From positions 37,023,716-37,087,715 of the forward strand of contig NC_087064.1 of NCBI RefSeq assembly GCF_963678635.1: 64,000 bases of DNA, given 5' to 3'. The translations under genes and the position numbers were made by a program. The number at the start of each line of letters is the position of its first letter. The stretch's first letter is position 1. Shown piece by piece: positions 23,097 to 33,900 of this stretch. The notes under the pieces were generated by a model. It was not told the origin of the DNA. It made no database searches and saw only the letters and a list, made by a program, of their open reading frames with translations. This DNA is from Symsagittifera roscoffensis. Lineage: Eukaryota; Xenacoelomorpha; Acoela; Convolutidae.

Positions 23097-26000
23097 TCAA
23101 TTTTTTCCTTCCTTGTCCTGATTGATAAAGTCAATCATTACGCCCCCCATTTTGGTGACCGCCGTTCTTTTCCGCCCGCTTCTTCTAGACGTTGTGGATG
23201 ATGTCTCGTCCTGGCTCTCCCCCTGGCTGCTGTATGAGACCAGCCTTGCTTTCCTGGATGAGGTTCCCTTTTTCTTGCTGGTGGTGATCGGTTTTGTTGG
23301 GTCTTGCACCCCTGGATTTGCCGTTCCTTGCACCCCTGGATTTTGAGCATCCAACTCGCCGCCTAGTGCCGGAATGGTGTCCTGGTCAGTTTCAGCTTCG
23401 GCCTCTGGTAGTGCTATTGCTGAGCGTTCTATAAGTGCTTCAGGGGTGGTAGTTTCTTGCTGTTTAGTACGTTTTACCGAGATAATCGGTAGGTCCTCGC
23501 TGTCCTCTGATTCAGAGTAGGTTTCTTCGAATCGGCGCCCGGTCCTTTCCCGTTTCTTTTCCGCAATTCGCTTGGTCAATCGTTCCTTTACTTCGCGCGG
23601 AGTTGGCGGTGTTAGTGTTGTTTGAGTTGCCCGTTTTTTCGCTTCTTTCAATGGTACCGGTAGTACGGATTTGGCTGCGGTTTTCGATTTCTTTGGTATG
23701 GGCTTCGTGGCCACTCCCGATTTTCTAAGCACAACCCCATTATCTAACGTTAGTGTATGTGTACTCTCAGATCTAATTTTAGAATGAATTTGTCTATACC
23801 TTTTTAGGTTTTTGTTTCCAGTGCGCTGAAACAACGATCCGGATGGTCCCGGTTGTTCTGCGGGATTTGAACTTCTACGTATCGACGGTTCGTCGTCCTG
23901 ATTTCCGGATTGATCTACAGTAAGGCGTCGTGCATGGGTCCTGTTTTTAATATCATAGTCGAGATCTGATCGTACACTCCAGTTTGTGTCGCCTGGATGG
24001 GGCATGTCTTGCACATTAGGATCGGTGGTATCTAAACAAGCATTTTTCGTTTTTATAACCCGTGACCAATCCAGATTCTGCAGCGATGGTTTTTTAGTAA
24101 GATTCCGTAAAACTGTGTTTGCTTCTCTACTATGATGAGCTTCAAAAGGCGAAATTTTAAGTGTTGAGTTTTTTGAGAATCTGAGAGCACCAAGGGCCCG
24201 TTCGACCATTTTTTCCAAGGGTTCAGGATTTTTTTCGTGAGCGAAAGTAAGGATTGAATTCTTAAGACTTCCAATAGTACGCTCGACGCACCCGGTTACC
24301 CGATGGTCGTTTACTGGTGATTTAATGATTTCAATGCCTTCCCCATTACAAAAAGCTTTGACCGCGTTCGACATGAAACTAGTTCCCTGATCAATGTGGA
24401 TTTTCCGTGGCACCCCGTGGCTTGATATATAACTCTTCAAGAATTTCAATATTTTGTCCGATCGATTATTTCCACAGATCATTGCCGATGGCCAACGAGA
24501 GAACCGGTCGACCGCTACAAGTACATATTTTGAGGATTCATTTAAGTAATTGATGGGGCTCCAAAAATCTAATTGGACAGATTCATTTGGTTCTTTTGGT
24601 TCTGGTACAGATCCCAGTTGATTTTTACTTATTAACGTCTTTAAGTTCTTACCAGCTGCAGTACATTCAGGGCACCCTTCGGCAATGGAAGCTATTGAAC
24701 GGTAGATGTAGGGATACCAGACATCCTTTGCGGCATCGAACATATTTGACTTCCCGTGATGGTACGCGTGGATTCGGTTATTGATTGCTGACTGGAGGTT
24801 GATTGGAATTGCTAATTTATCATCCATCCAAACTACATTTTCCTTCACTGAGAAATCATTGACGAATTGAGCATAATAACGGCTCATTTGAGTAACCTTT
24901 TCATGAATTTCCGGGTCTTGTGTAACAATGAGATCGCGAATAGCGCTCAGTTGGGGGTCCGATACATAATTTGATTCTATGAATTTTAAATTAAACAGGT
25001 CAGGTAATGCAGTAGTTTTGTTAACGATCTTACAATTTCGCGGGATAATTGACATACATACACGGTTTGGGTCCACTGGTGGTACTGTTTCTCTTTTGAA
25101 TTCCGAGGGTAACGAGAGAGTTGTATTTGTGCGTATTGATCTTGTCTCTTTAGTAATGGCTTCTAGTGATACATTTGGGGGCAATTCTTCGATTTCGTCG
25201 CTACTACTATTTAGGCTTGGATGCTGTTTAAGAAATTTCTGCCATTTGTGCATGCTTCGGTCCATGTTGATATGTGATTTAAAAATTTGAGCGCTGGATG
25301 TAAAGAAAGATTGATTTTGAAAATTGGATTCAGATAATTTTGAACAACTGTGTTCTGATTGAATAATAGCCCCAACTAATCCAGTGCGTATTTCGCTTAG
25401 CCGTCGGCTTAAACCACGTGGTTGCATCTGATTGGTTGATTTCCGCTTACATGTTTTGCCGCCCTCTACCGAATCGTTATGTGACGAAACTTCCAGTCTA
25501 TTTATAGAATGCTTTCTATTCGCTGTACAAATTGGTCCCTTGGATGTATTAGGTCCCTTGGATGTATTAAAGCCAAGCGCAGTGCGAATTAGGTTGATCT
25601 TTGCCACCGTGAACATCTTATCATACGTACTAATTGGCGTTGCTTCTTTACTTGGATGACGTGATAAATAGTCCGCCAAACCAATTTTAGCCCCCGGTTT
25701 ATGCTCAATTTGAAAATCAAAGGGAATTAGTCGATCTAACCAGCGAGTTAAACGACTAAACATCGTCTTATTTTTCTTGTTATTACCGTTCAAAAGGGAT
25801 ATCAGGGCTTTATGATCGGTAACGATCAAAAAACTTCGGCCCAGTATGTAATTTCTAAAGTATTCAGCCCCCCACACAACTGCCAACATTTCCAATTCGT
25901 TTGTTGAGTATTTCTTTTCCGCTTCGTTAAGGTATCGCGACGCGAACGAAATTGGGCGCCATCCTTCTGGTCCCAACTGTTCCAACACCGCGCCGAGCCC

Positions 26001-27001
26001 ATTATGGCTTGCATCGCACACTATGCGAATGTCCTTGTGGATATCAAAGTGCCGTAATTCAACAATGTTTGAAACTTGTTTCTTCAGATTTTCGAACGCG
26101 TTCTGGCATTCAGGTGTCCAAATGTATTCATTATTTTTGCCTAATAGGGGCCGCAGCGGTGCCGATGATTCGGCCAATGCCGGCAGATACTTATGCAAAC
26201 TATTGATCGACCCCATAAACGATTTTAATTGCGACAAGGTCCGTGGCGGCGTTAGCGCCTCTATTGGTTCTGTTTTTCTAACCAATGCAGTAATTCCAGT
26301 CGGAGTTATTTTATTTCCTAGCCATTCGCATTCTCGTTGGGCGAATTTACATTTTGTCAATTTTAAAGACATATTTTCACGATCCAGTTTCTTTAAAATT
26401 TTCTCTACCGTTGCTATGTGGTCTATTGCTGTTCCCTTGGTTACGACCAAAATATCATCGATGAACGCATGCGCTTGCGGGTATTCGGCGAGTATACAAT
26501 CCATTGCGCGTTGGAATTCCGCGGGCATTGTAGTGAGGCCATAGAATCCGGTTTTGAACCGGTATGTACCCGTCGAACGGCCTCCAATTAGAGAAAAATT
26601 GCACTGTATGCTCGTCTCAGCATTTAGTGGCAGTTGGCCATAAGCGTATGTTAAATCCATTGTTGTGAAATATACGTCTCCCTGTTTTTTTTCGCTAATC
26701 GTTTGCCCAACCGTGTCCATTAGTTCCTCGATATTCGGCATTTGGTATTTATTCTTATGCACTTGTTTATTTAGTTCCCTCGATTCTAGTGCCAGTTTTA
26801 CGGATCCATCCTTTTTTACTGTTATTACTATTGGGGACACAAAATATTTGTCCGAGCATTCAGATAATTTTTCGATATGACCCTGTTTCAATAATTTGTC
26901 AATTTCGGCATCCACTTTTTCTTGCAACGAAATCGGGACTCGACGCCCCTTCTGTTGTACTGGGGTGAGGTTTTTAAAAAATTCAGCTGCTACTTTGTAG
27001 T
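23097..27001 (-). CDS. pol: Gypsy Pol: RT, RNase H, integrase, unusual tail
   Basis: The uninterrupted frame gives at least 1,276 residues; residue numbers here count from 26,927. Reverse transcriptase has motif A TTMDLTYAYGQL (Asp91) and motif C FIDDIL (Asp157, Asp158), with Ile-Asp-Asp instead of the usual Val-Asp-Asp. RNase H has Asp305, Glu344 or Glu346, Asp371 and Asp419. A Ser/Asn-rich linker of about 200 residues (430-640) then precedes integrase, which has an HHCC zinc finger (His720, His724, Cys752, Cys755) and Asp787, Asp846 and Glu882. About 330 charged residues follow the core. Expression needs a -1 frame change from protease. All catalytic residues checked are present. Confidence 0.95.
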
Positions 27002-27013
27002 TTCTTATTTTCC

Positions 27014-27793
27014 CTACCCTGCTAAAAGATTTGAAAACTGCTTACTGAAGTATGTTTGCCACGAATCCAACTCCCCCTCCGGTTCCAGTGCGTCGTGACT
27101 GCCTTCTTCAATGGACATGATTTGGTCCCCCGGTGTTTGTTGCACCAACTGGAGTCCTAGTTGGGGCATCAGATCCCTTCCAATTATTGATGGTCGGTTC
27201 CCCCCGATCACTTTTATCCTTGCCTGGATCTTCCAACCGTTTGATTGTATTGTTACTGCCATTGTTCCAATCATCTGTAGGGGATTGTTTCCATAATCCC
27301 GAAAAGCATTTTCCTCCTCCGTAAGATTGTCCAGCTTTACTCCTGATGTTCCCAATGTTTTCCGTAATTCCCCGATGGTAAAAATTGAGATTGGGGATCC
27401 GCTATCGATCCACACGCGAGTGGGTTTTCCATTGACTTTGATCGGCAATTGTGCCCCAGCAACTTTCAATTCTGTTACTCCTCTCCGTTTTATGGCCATG
27501 ACCATATAATCCCCGTCGGAACTGCTTGAGTCCCACGAGTGCACCACTGGATTCTTATTGACCCATCCAATGGAACTTGCATGTTGTGATGCTTCTTCGT
27601 CCGCAGAATTTTCTAGATGATGATCGTCGACATTCTCCCGTATCATTCCTACGGCTCCCTGTCCTCGTTGGTTTCCACTTTTTCCCCTGCAGGTTCTTTC
27701 GAAATGGCCATTTTGTGGCAAAAATTGCATGTAACCCCTTTTGCTGGGCATCTGTCCAAATGTTCCCTGGTGAAATTTTGTTGGTCGCAATTA
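27014..27793 (-). CDS. pro: Gypsy protease frame (Pro)
   Basis: The frame lies -1 relative to gag and +1 relative to pol. It holds the aspartic protease signature VWIDSGSP (active-site Asp-Ser-Gly) and, about 100 residues later, the retropepsin-like PSIIGRDLM. Its N-terminal part runs in the overlap with gag and carries the His and last Cys of a zinc knuckle whose first two Cys are in the gag frame. It ends at TAG (27,014-27,016) in the overlap with pol. It would be made only as a Gag-Pro fusion by ribosomal frameshifting, or not at all if the overlap is a mutation. Confidence 0.85.
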
Positions 27794-28623
27794 TAACATT
27801 TGTTGTTATTGAGGGGATTTCTTCCTCGATACGATCCTCGCCCTTGGTAAGAGCCCCGGCCCCTTGAACGATTGTTCCGGTAACCTCCCCGGATTATCCC
27901 AACTGGTTCCGATTTTATTTGGATTCCTCCGCCTCCTGATGATGATCCAGGGGTCCCCGCTGGTCCCGTGGCAACGTATGAGGATGCATACTTGCTACCC
28001 CTCTCGTACGAGAGAGCTATCCGGTACACTTCCTCAGGTGTTTTCGTCGACCTGCATAGTTCCTTTTGTGCATCCCGATTATTCATATTAACAATGAATA
28101 CGTCTCTTAGTATTCGGTCCTCTAGTGTTCTAAAATTGCACCGCGCTGCCAATCCGCTGAGTACGGAGTGGAATTGCTCAAGACTTTCATTAATAAATTG
28201 CTTACGAGAAAGGAGTTGGTATGTTTCATATGTTTCATTCCTTTCTTTCTTGAATTCCGTTTCCAGCGCGTCTATCATCCGTGGGTAACGAATCGTCTGG
28301 AGGTCCAGGTGTGGTCGTCTTTTGTGCAGTTCATCCTGCCCCTTCTCCCCCAAACACAAATACAGGTTCGAAATTAACACCATTTCTGATTCCCGCCGAT
28401 TTTTTCCGTCTACTTCCGCGGGAAAGTCAGTAATTTGTGCGGCTGTGAGATTCGCGGTGAAATAAAAGTTCATTGGATTTAGTGAGTGTTTGGCGACCAT
28501 TCCCCATTGGAATCTGTTAATCCAGAATTCCCACATCATTGGCGGTTCCGTGCATTTTGCTGGCCAAAATCCCGTGATGCCCAGTGGATTCTTTCCCCCA
28601 CCTAATCCTGCTGGCTGCGCCAT
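27649..28623 (-). CDS. gag: Gypsy Gag
   Basis: Starting at the ATG at 28,623-28,621, the frame gives 324 residues. The N-terminal two thirds resemble a capsid region, with MWEFWINRFQW early and a helical domain around FIVNMNNRDAQKELC. A Gly/Arg-rich stretch follows, then a CCHC-like knuckle beginning CYNCDQQ. A second CCHC begins but is cut by the end of this frame. The start codon uses the last base of the 5' LTR, so there is essentially no leader. The same frame is open upstream through part of the LTR without another ATG. Confidence 0.9.
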   Translation of the reverse strand: MAQPAGLGGGKNPLGITGFWPAKCTEPPMMWEFWINRFQWGMVAKHSLNPMNFYFTANLTAAQITDFPAEVDGKNRRESEMVLISNLYLCLGEKGQDELHKRRPHLDLQTIRYPRMIDALETEFKKERNETYETYQLLSRKQFINESLEQFHSVLSGLAARCNFRTLEDRILRDVFIVNMNNRDAQKELCRSTKTPEEVYRIALSYERGSKYASSYVATGPAGTPGSSSGGGGIQIKSEPVGIIRGGYRNNRSRGRGSYQGRGSYRGRNPLNNNKCYNCDQQNFTREHLDRCPAKGVTCNFCHKMAISKEPAGEKVETNEDREP

Positions 28624-28838
28624 GTCGAGAAGGTAAAACGATCGTCGAGCAATTGTTAATTCCGAGATAAAAATACAGTAACTTAATCTTGCAAAGTTAG
28701 CATAAAGAGTGGTTAGAAACAGTATCCAAGGGTGACAGACTGTTCCAAGGACAAACACCTGCTAATCAATTAGTCTAGCACCAAGAGTGAACATTTGATT
28801 GACAGCTTTGGAAATGAACTAAATTACTCAATACAACA
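28623..28838 (-). repeat. 5' LTR of the Gypsy element
   Basis: 216 bp; it carries the promoter side of the minus-strand element and ends, on that strand, in ...CTTCTCGACA. The next bases, TGGCGCAGCC, serve both as start of gag and as candidate primer binding site. Confidence 0.95.
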
Positions 28839-28842
28839 TACT

Positions 28843-29369
28843 CAATGGTACGGTATTGTTGTAGTCACTTTTTGCATACATAGACAATCACAATTTTGAT
28901 CCGAGCAAACAATTGACAGTCTAATGAGCTGCCCATGTTGAAAAAAATGTCACTGAACATGACTCGTTGCGAGTTTTTTATAAGCATGAAAAACAAAAAT
29001 TCAAAAAACTAAACAAAAATAGCTGTTTCCCAATGAAACGTAACAGTAAGGTCATGTACTATAATGTCACATTCCCATGACAAAGAAAAGCTCTTTCAAA
29101 AGGCTGCCACTACCCCTAACTCCTTTCCCCGCCTCGCTCTCCCCGAAACTCACATATCTGCCGCTGAGTCATGTATATTGAAAATTTATTATCTTTTTAG
29201 AAATCCAATGTGAGCCGCCTGAAAACGGAGCCGCCCTCAGAGGCGCCTGAAAACGGGCTGCATAGTTCCACGGCGTTCTCGCAATGAGATTTCGTTTGGT
29301 TGTAAATGTAGTAACTTTTACAATGAATGGAATCTAATTTGCAAACAATTTATTATATTATTATATTAG
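28843..29369. other. Non-coding flank of the Gypsy element
   Basis: No gene is visible. The 29,090-29,290 part is less AT-rich and has two CGCCTGAAAACGG repeats (at about 29,215 and 29,246). Confidence 0.4.
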
Positions 29370-29513
29370 CCGGCTGACCCATTCCTTAGAAGTGAGCATT
29401 ACAGCCTGGAGAACATAGAGTAGAAGGAAACGCTGTTCGAGTTGGACTGCTTCTGCAACCACTACTGGGCCTGGACCAAGGGAGACCCTCCCAGATACGC
29501 CTACTTGGTCTAA
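29370..29513 (+). pseudogene. Coding-like terminal exon with one in-frame TAG
   Basis: After an acceptor-like TTATATTAG, 48 codons including the final TAA form one frame. They read PADPFLRSEHYSLENIE, a TAG (29,421-29,423), then LFELDCFCNHYWAWTKGDPP near the end. Third positions are strongly C/G and the residues are rich in Trp, Tyr and Cys, as in the exons of the unidentified gene at 7-13 kb. I do not recognise the protein. The opposite strand has a good acceptor (TTTCTTTTTAG) ending at 29,512, and three codons after it (Thr-Lys-stop) could in principle end the PCMTD gene; I rate that less likely. Confidence 0.3.
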
Positions 29514-30244
29514 AAAGAAACGACCCACAACAGAAACATGAATACATGATGGACTTGGTTTGCTCTGAATCTAGGTTCGCATAGTTAATTGGATGTTTGA
29601 AGTAGCATTCAAAAACAACATAATTAGATCAAATACGCAGAAATAAACTATCCCTAAGACCTATGTAGTTTTCTATTCGCTGAAGCAATAATTTGGCATT
29701 TACTGAACAAAAAATATTGTCGGATCCACGTTAAAAGATCATGCAAATAAAATTCGGATTACAGCTTTATAAATCAGTTTTGATAACATAGCAAGACAAA
29801 AAAAAAAAAATAAATGATGTATGTTCCAGTTTTCAGGCTTGCAACTTTTCATAGTTTTTCAAGGGTAATTCATTCACAATCTAACAAACCTATAATTTAA
29901 TCGAGCCCATTTGACAAATTCACTCCAGGCGAATGAATCTTAACTAAAAATTTTTAAAATCGGTTTTCTAAACACTGCAATCAAATAAAAACCTAATTTC
30001 AGATTCGCCATTCAAACTTTTCTTTTGAATAAAATTAAATAAAAATTGAAAGTTTTTTAAAAAGTTCAAAACACCGCTAGTCATTAAAATCAATGAAAAA
30101 TTCAGCAAATTTCATAAAACTACAATAATTGTCAAATGCACAACAAGAAAATTAGTTTCAAATATAGTCAAAGCTGTTTTAACTTTATGAAAAAAGCCCG
30201 AAATTCAGCATGAGAGATTCGAATCCCTGGAAGAAACTAAAAAG

Positions 30245-30905
30245 ACCCCCCCCCCCCCAAAAATTTCGAAAATTATAAAAATTTCGAAAATTTTAGACCA
30301 AATTGATTTTCTGAGCTCTACCAAATCACTTTAAAGACCCCATTTTAACCAACTTTTTTGCGCCGCAGGCAAACTTTATCTTTCAAAATAAAAGCGTTTT
30401 TAGGCATTTTTGGTAAATTTTGAGCAAAAAATATCGTTTGTTCGCCGACCCACCCACCTCCCCCCTCGATTTTTTTTTCGGAAAACAAGATCAATCAGAT
30501 GACTTTATTTGATATATTTTGACTCCTACTATGACATCTGATCAAGTTAGTATTACACTCAATCACAAGAAAAAAAACATTGCATTAATGGAAAAAAAAA
30601 CGTTTTTTTTTTGCGTTAAAAAATTTTGTTCTCAGCTCTCCTAAATCCTTATAAAGACCTTATTTCGGCTCCGCAGCGTCGCAGCCAATTTTTTTTAAAA
30701 CAGGCCAAAAATGCGTTTTTATGCACTTTTCGGCAAATTTTGGCCAAGAAATCGCCTTTTTTGGCGCGCGCTCCCCCCTCAAATTGAATATAAATTGGCA
30801 CCAACGGCGCCTTTAGAAAATTTTTGAGGTCAGCCAGCCAAAAATGGATGTCTCAAAATAGTACAAAGGGGAGACCCTGGGGTCGGTGGGCGGTCGAATC
30901 CCTGA
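30245..30905 (+). repeat. MITE-family remnants, two partial copies
   Basis: Segments at about 30,250-30,480 and 30,610-30,905 match the element at 22,033-22,439: ACCAAATTGATTTTC, GGCGCCTTTAGAAAATTTTT, ATGGATGTCTCAAAATAGTACAAA in part, and GGTCGAATCCCT. Both lack intact ends. A run of 13 C occurs near 30,248. Confidence 0.6.
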
Positions 30906-30910
30906 AAGAA

Positions 30911-33900
30911 GGCAACAATAACATTCTCAAGCAGCTTGAAGGCTTTTCATTCAATTTTGATTTTTGTTTTCTTTCGTACTTTAATTATCCTGTCAATTTT
31001 TGAACTGATCAAAAAGGTTCCTGATTCTAGTTGCCGACTGTTACAAATTGTCGCATGGTACCAACAAACGTTTTTTACAAGTTCTACAAAACTTCACCCG
31101 CAAAAACTTTAAGTTGAAACAACCTTCCACCCTCGATTTCAGCAAAACCCTTCAAAAAGCTGAACAACTTACTTTTAAATATAACTGATAAGAATTTGAG
31201 TGATTATAAACCCCTCTTTACATTTGAATTTTCAGTCTATCTTAAATAATGAAGGAACGTACCAACACGAAAACTTCCAGACTTAATAGAACATTAAACG
31301 AGTTTCTGATGTAAAAGTGTTTGCAGATAGTTAAGGAAAACGATAATCCCATATAAAAAATTATATTTGAGTACAATGGAACACAATTTTTGTCTAGCTT
31401 AAGAATCAGTTTTCAATACAATTACTTTTCCAGAGTCTCATTGAGACCAAATTAGACATTAGATTTCCAAAAAAAAACATAATTAGCTTGGAAAAACTTT
31501 GCTGAGCCAAAAGTTGAGAAATTTTTTAAGGCGTGAATTACGCAGTAAAGCAAAACTAGTTTTAGAGGCGTTCAAGCTAAGGAAACATCCTTGCAAACAA
31601 AATACAGAAGTTGAATTTATGGGCTCTAATTAGTTCTCTGGTAGGCTAATGACTTTGACTTTGCCGCCAAAAATGACAGATAACAGAGTAGAAATAGCTA
31701 TTTGGTCCGGTGTAAAAAAGCAGCTTGAATTGCATGACCAATTTTGCGCTGAGGATCGAAGTAAGTCAACAAAACAACTATTCTGGCGAATCTTTCGGAA
31801 AAAGTGCTGTTCCAATACATGCGCAGGATTCTTATAAGCAGTTTTGTTGTGTGAAAACTGTTCAATTTACTGGTATAAGCTCCCGCAAACTTTTCATGCG
31901 TGTGTCGTCAAAACATATATGACTATTTCTCGACGCCGTTTCTTCTATGTACCGTAAATGTACCTACTTGCCGATATTTAAAAGATGTGAGCAAACTTCA
32001 TGCAAACAATGCTTTTCTCCCACAAGCTTCGGTGAACAAAAAATTGTTTTCTTAGCATTCCTTTTTGACCCCGAAATTTAGAAACCGAGGCAAAGCGAGG
32101 CTTCGGATCATTTGCGATACCTCACAAACGAAGCATTTTGAGCAAGCAGACAAAGGAGCAAAAGAAAGCAAATAAGTCAAAAAAAAACTTTTAAAAATGG
32201 AAAAATAGCACAATTACTAAAATTCTGCAATTTGTATCGAAGGATCTTGAATTTGAGGAGAATACCTTCATCAATGCAATCGCTAGCGTAAAAAAAGTTT
32301 CCAGAAACAAGTATCGAAACGATTATGTTTCCTTTTAAAGGATGCAAAGTTACGTTACTAAGCCATTAAAACTTAAAATCAATTAATTTAGATCAAATAA
32401 AGGATTTCAGCGAAAACAAAAGAAAGAATACGAACTGAGGGTTAGTTAATTTACGAAGTACAGAAAAAATTTAACCCTTTGTAGCAAAAATGAAAATTGC
32501 TCTAAAAATTGCAAAAATGAAAATTAGCAAAAAATTGTGATGTAGCAAATATGGGTACATGACAACCCGACAAAAAAAAATTTCTGGTCAAATTCGAACC
32601 TGGTGTCGTTTCCTTCTCTACTTAACTAAATTAGACGTCATCTGAAAACAAAAGAGTGTCAGACTATTAAATAGGAAAATGATAATGGTATTTTATTCTA
32701 GTTCAAACGAACGTTATTTTAGCTATAATCAACAGATTTTAGCAGAGCTTTATCTAAAATCACAAAATTAACAATTAAATTGAGATTCATAATTTTTTTT
32801 AATTTTGTTTTAGTTTTTGAATAAATATTCTTAGTTAATTTACTGAAACCGAATTTTTTCTGCTAATTTCATCAACCGGCCGTCCTGGCTTGAGTTTATA
32901 GTTTTTCTTCAGTTTTTTTTCATTACTTAAAAATATTTAAAAAAACTCCAAATCATCTTGACACTACTTCTTAATGATACTGCTGCCTGTTCAAGAAATA
33001 AATTGTTGATTGAATCAGTTTAAAGACCTTTCGATAAAAAAAATCCTAGCTATTGTTGCCCATTTTTTTTTGATTTTTTTTTAATTTTGAGAAAATTGTT
33101 TTAAGGCATATTTTCTAGAAAGAATGATGAAGTTATCTTTCATTGTAGCGGAAACTGTAACAAAAATTTATGCAAAAACCAAAAAATTCATATTTGAATG
33201 CCTCGACAGAAAGTTTTTGACGGCAAGCCAGCCAGACATTTTTACATTAAATAAGCCATTGCAAAAAATTTAACAAGAAGAACGAAGCAGACAATCTTTG
33301 AGCAGACACAAACTAAGTCAAAAAACAGACTCTTTGAAAAATTCTTCAAATTTCAAGCCGCTCAAAATAAACTTCACAAACAATATCACTTGCAATTACA
33401 ACGAAATTTGTCTGCAGCTTTAAAAAAATCCGTAATGTGGCAACTAATCCGACAATCTACGAGCAGAAACAAGAAGAGTCTAACAACAAAATTGTAAAAA
33501 AAAAAATCAAGTCCTGAAACCATAAAGAAAAACACTTGCGCTCGCAACTACCAAAAATTTTTTATGAAACAATAAAATCCGAGATATGGCAACTAAGCCG
33601 ACAAAACTTAAGCAGACAAAGGGAAACTCGACAATTTAATGTTTACCGGAATATTTTTTTAGTTTTTGATTTTTCTACACTTTGAAGCTGAGTTCAGATC
33701 TTCAAAAACTAGTTTGTAACCTAAAGCCACAGTTTGCGAATAGAGAATTTTTTCTATTTACAGATTCGCAAAATATGATTGTTACACAGAGGCGAGGCTG
33801 CGCTTTGCAATTTCTTGCAAGAACACGACCAAATAGCAGAGCTCAAGTAGCACCAATTACAAAAAGAAACAATTTTGCATGTAATAAATTGTGAAGCATA

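Larger units (their letters stand above)
22581..28842 (-). mobile_element. Ty3/Gypsy LTR retrotransposon, nearly intact
   Basis: A complete minus-strand element of 6,254 bp between LTRs at 22,585-22,799 and 28,623-28,838, flanked by the 4-bp direct repeat TACT on both sides. The LTRs start TG and end CA. They differ by a single inserted base, so insertion was recent on this genome's timescale. A purine-rich tract (GAAGGAGAAG on the minus strand) abuts the 3' LTR, and a TGG-initial primer-binding-site candidate directly follows the 5' LTR. The order is gag, protease, reverse transcriptase, RNase H, integrase, then a long basic/acidic tail. There is no envelope-like frame. Confidence 0.95.

Noticed and set aside
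31649-31922. Short plus-strand frames of about 62-65 codons
   Set aside because: No splice signals, no codon bias, overlapping frames on both strands.
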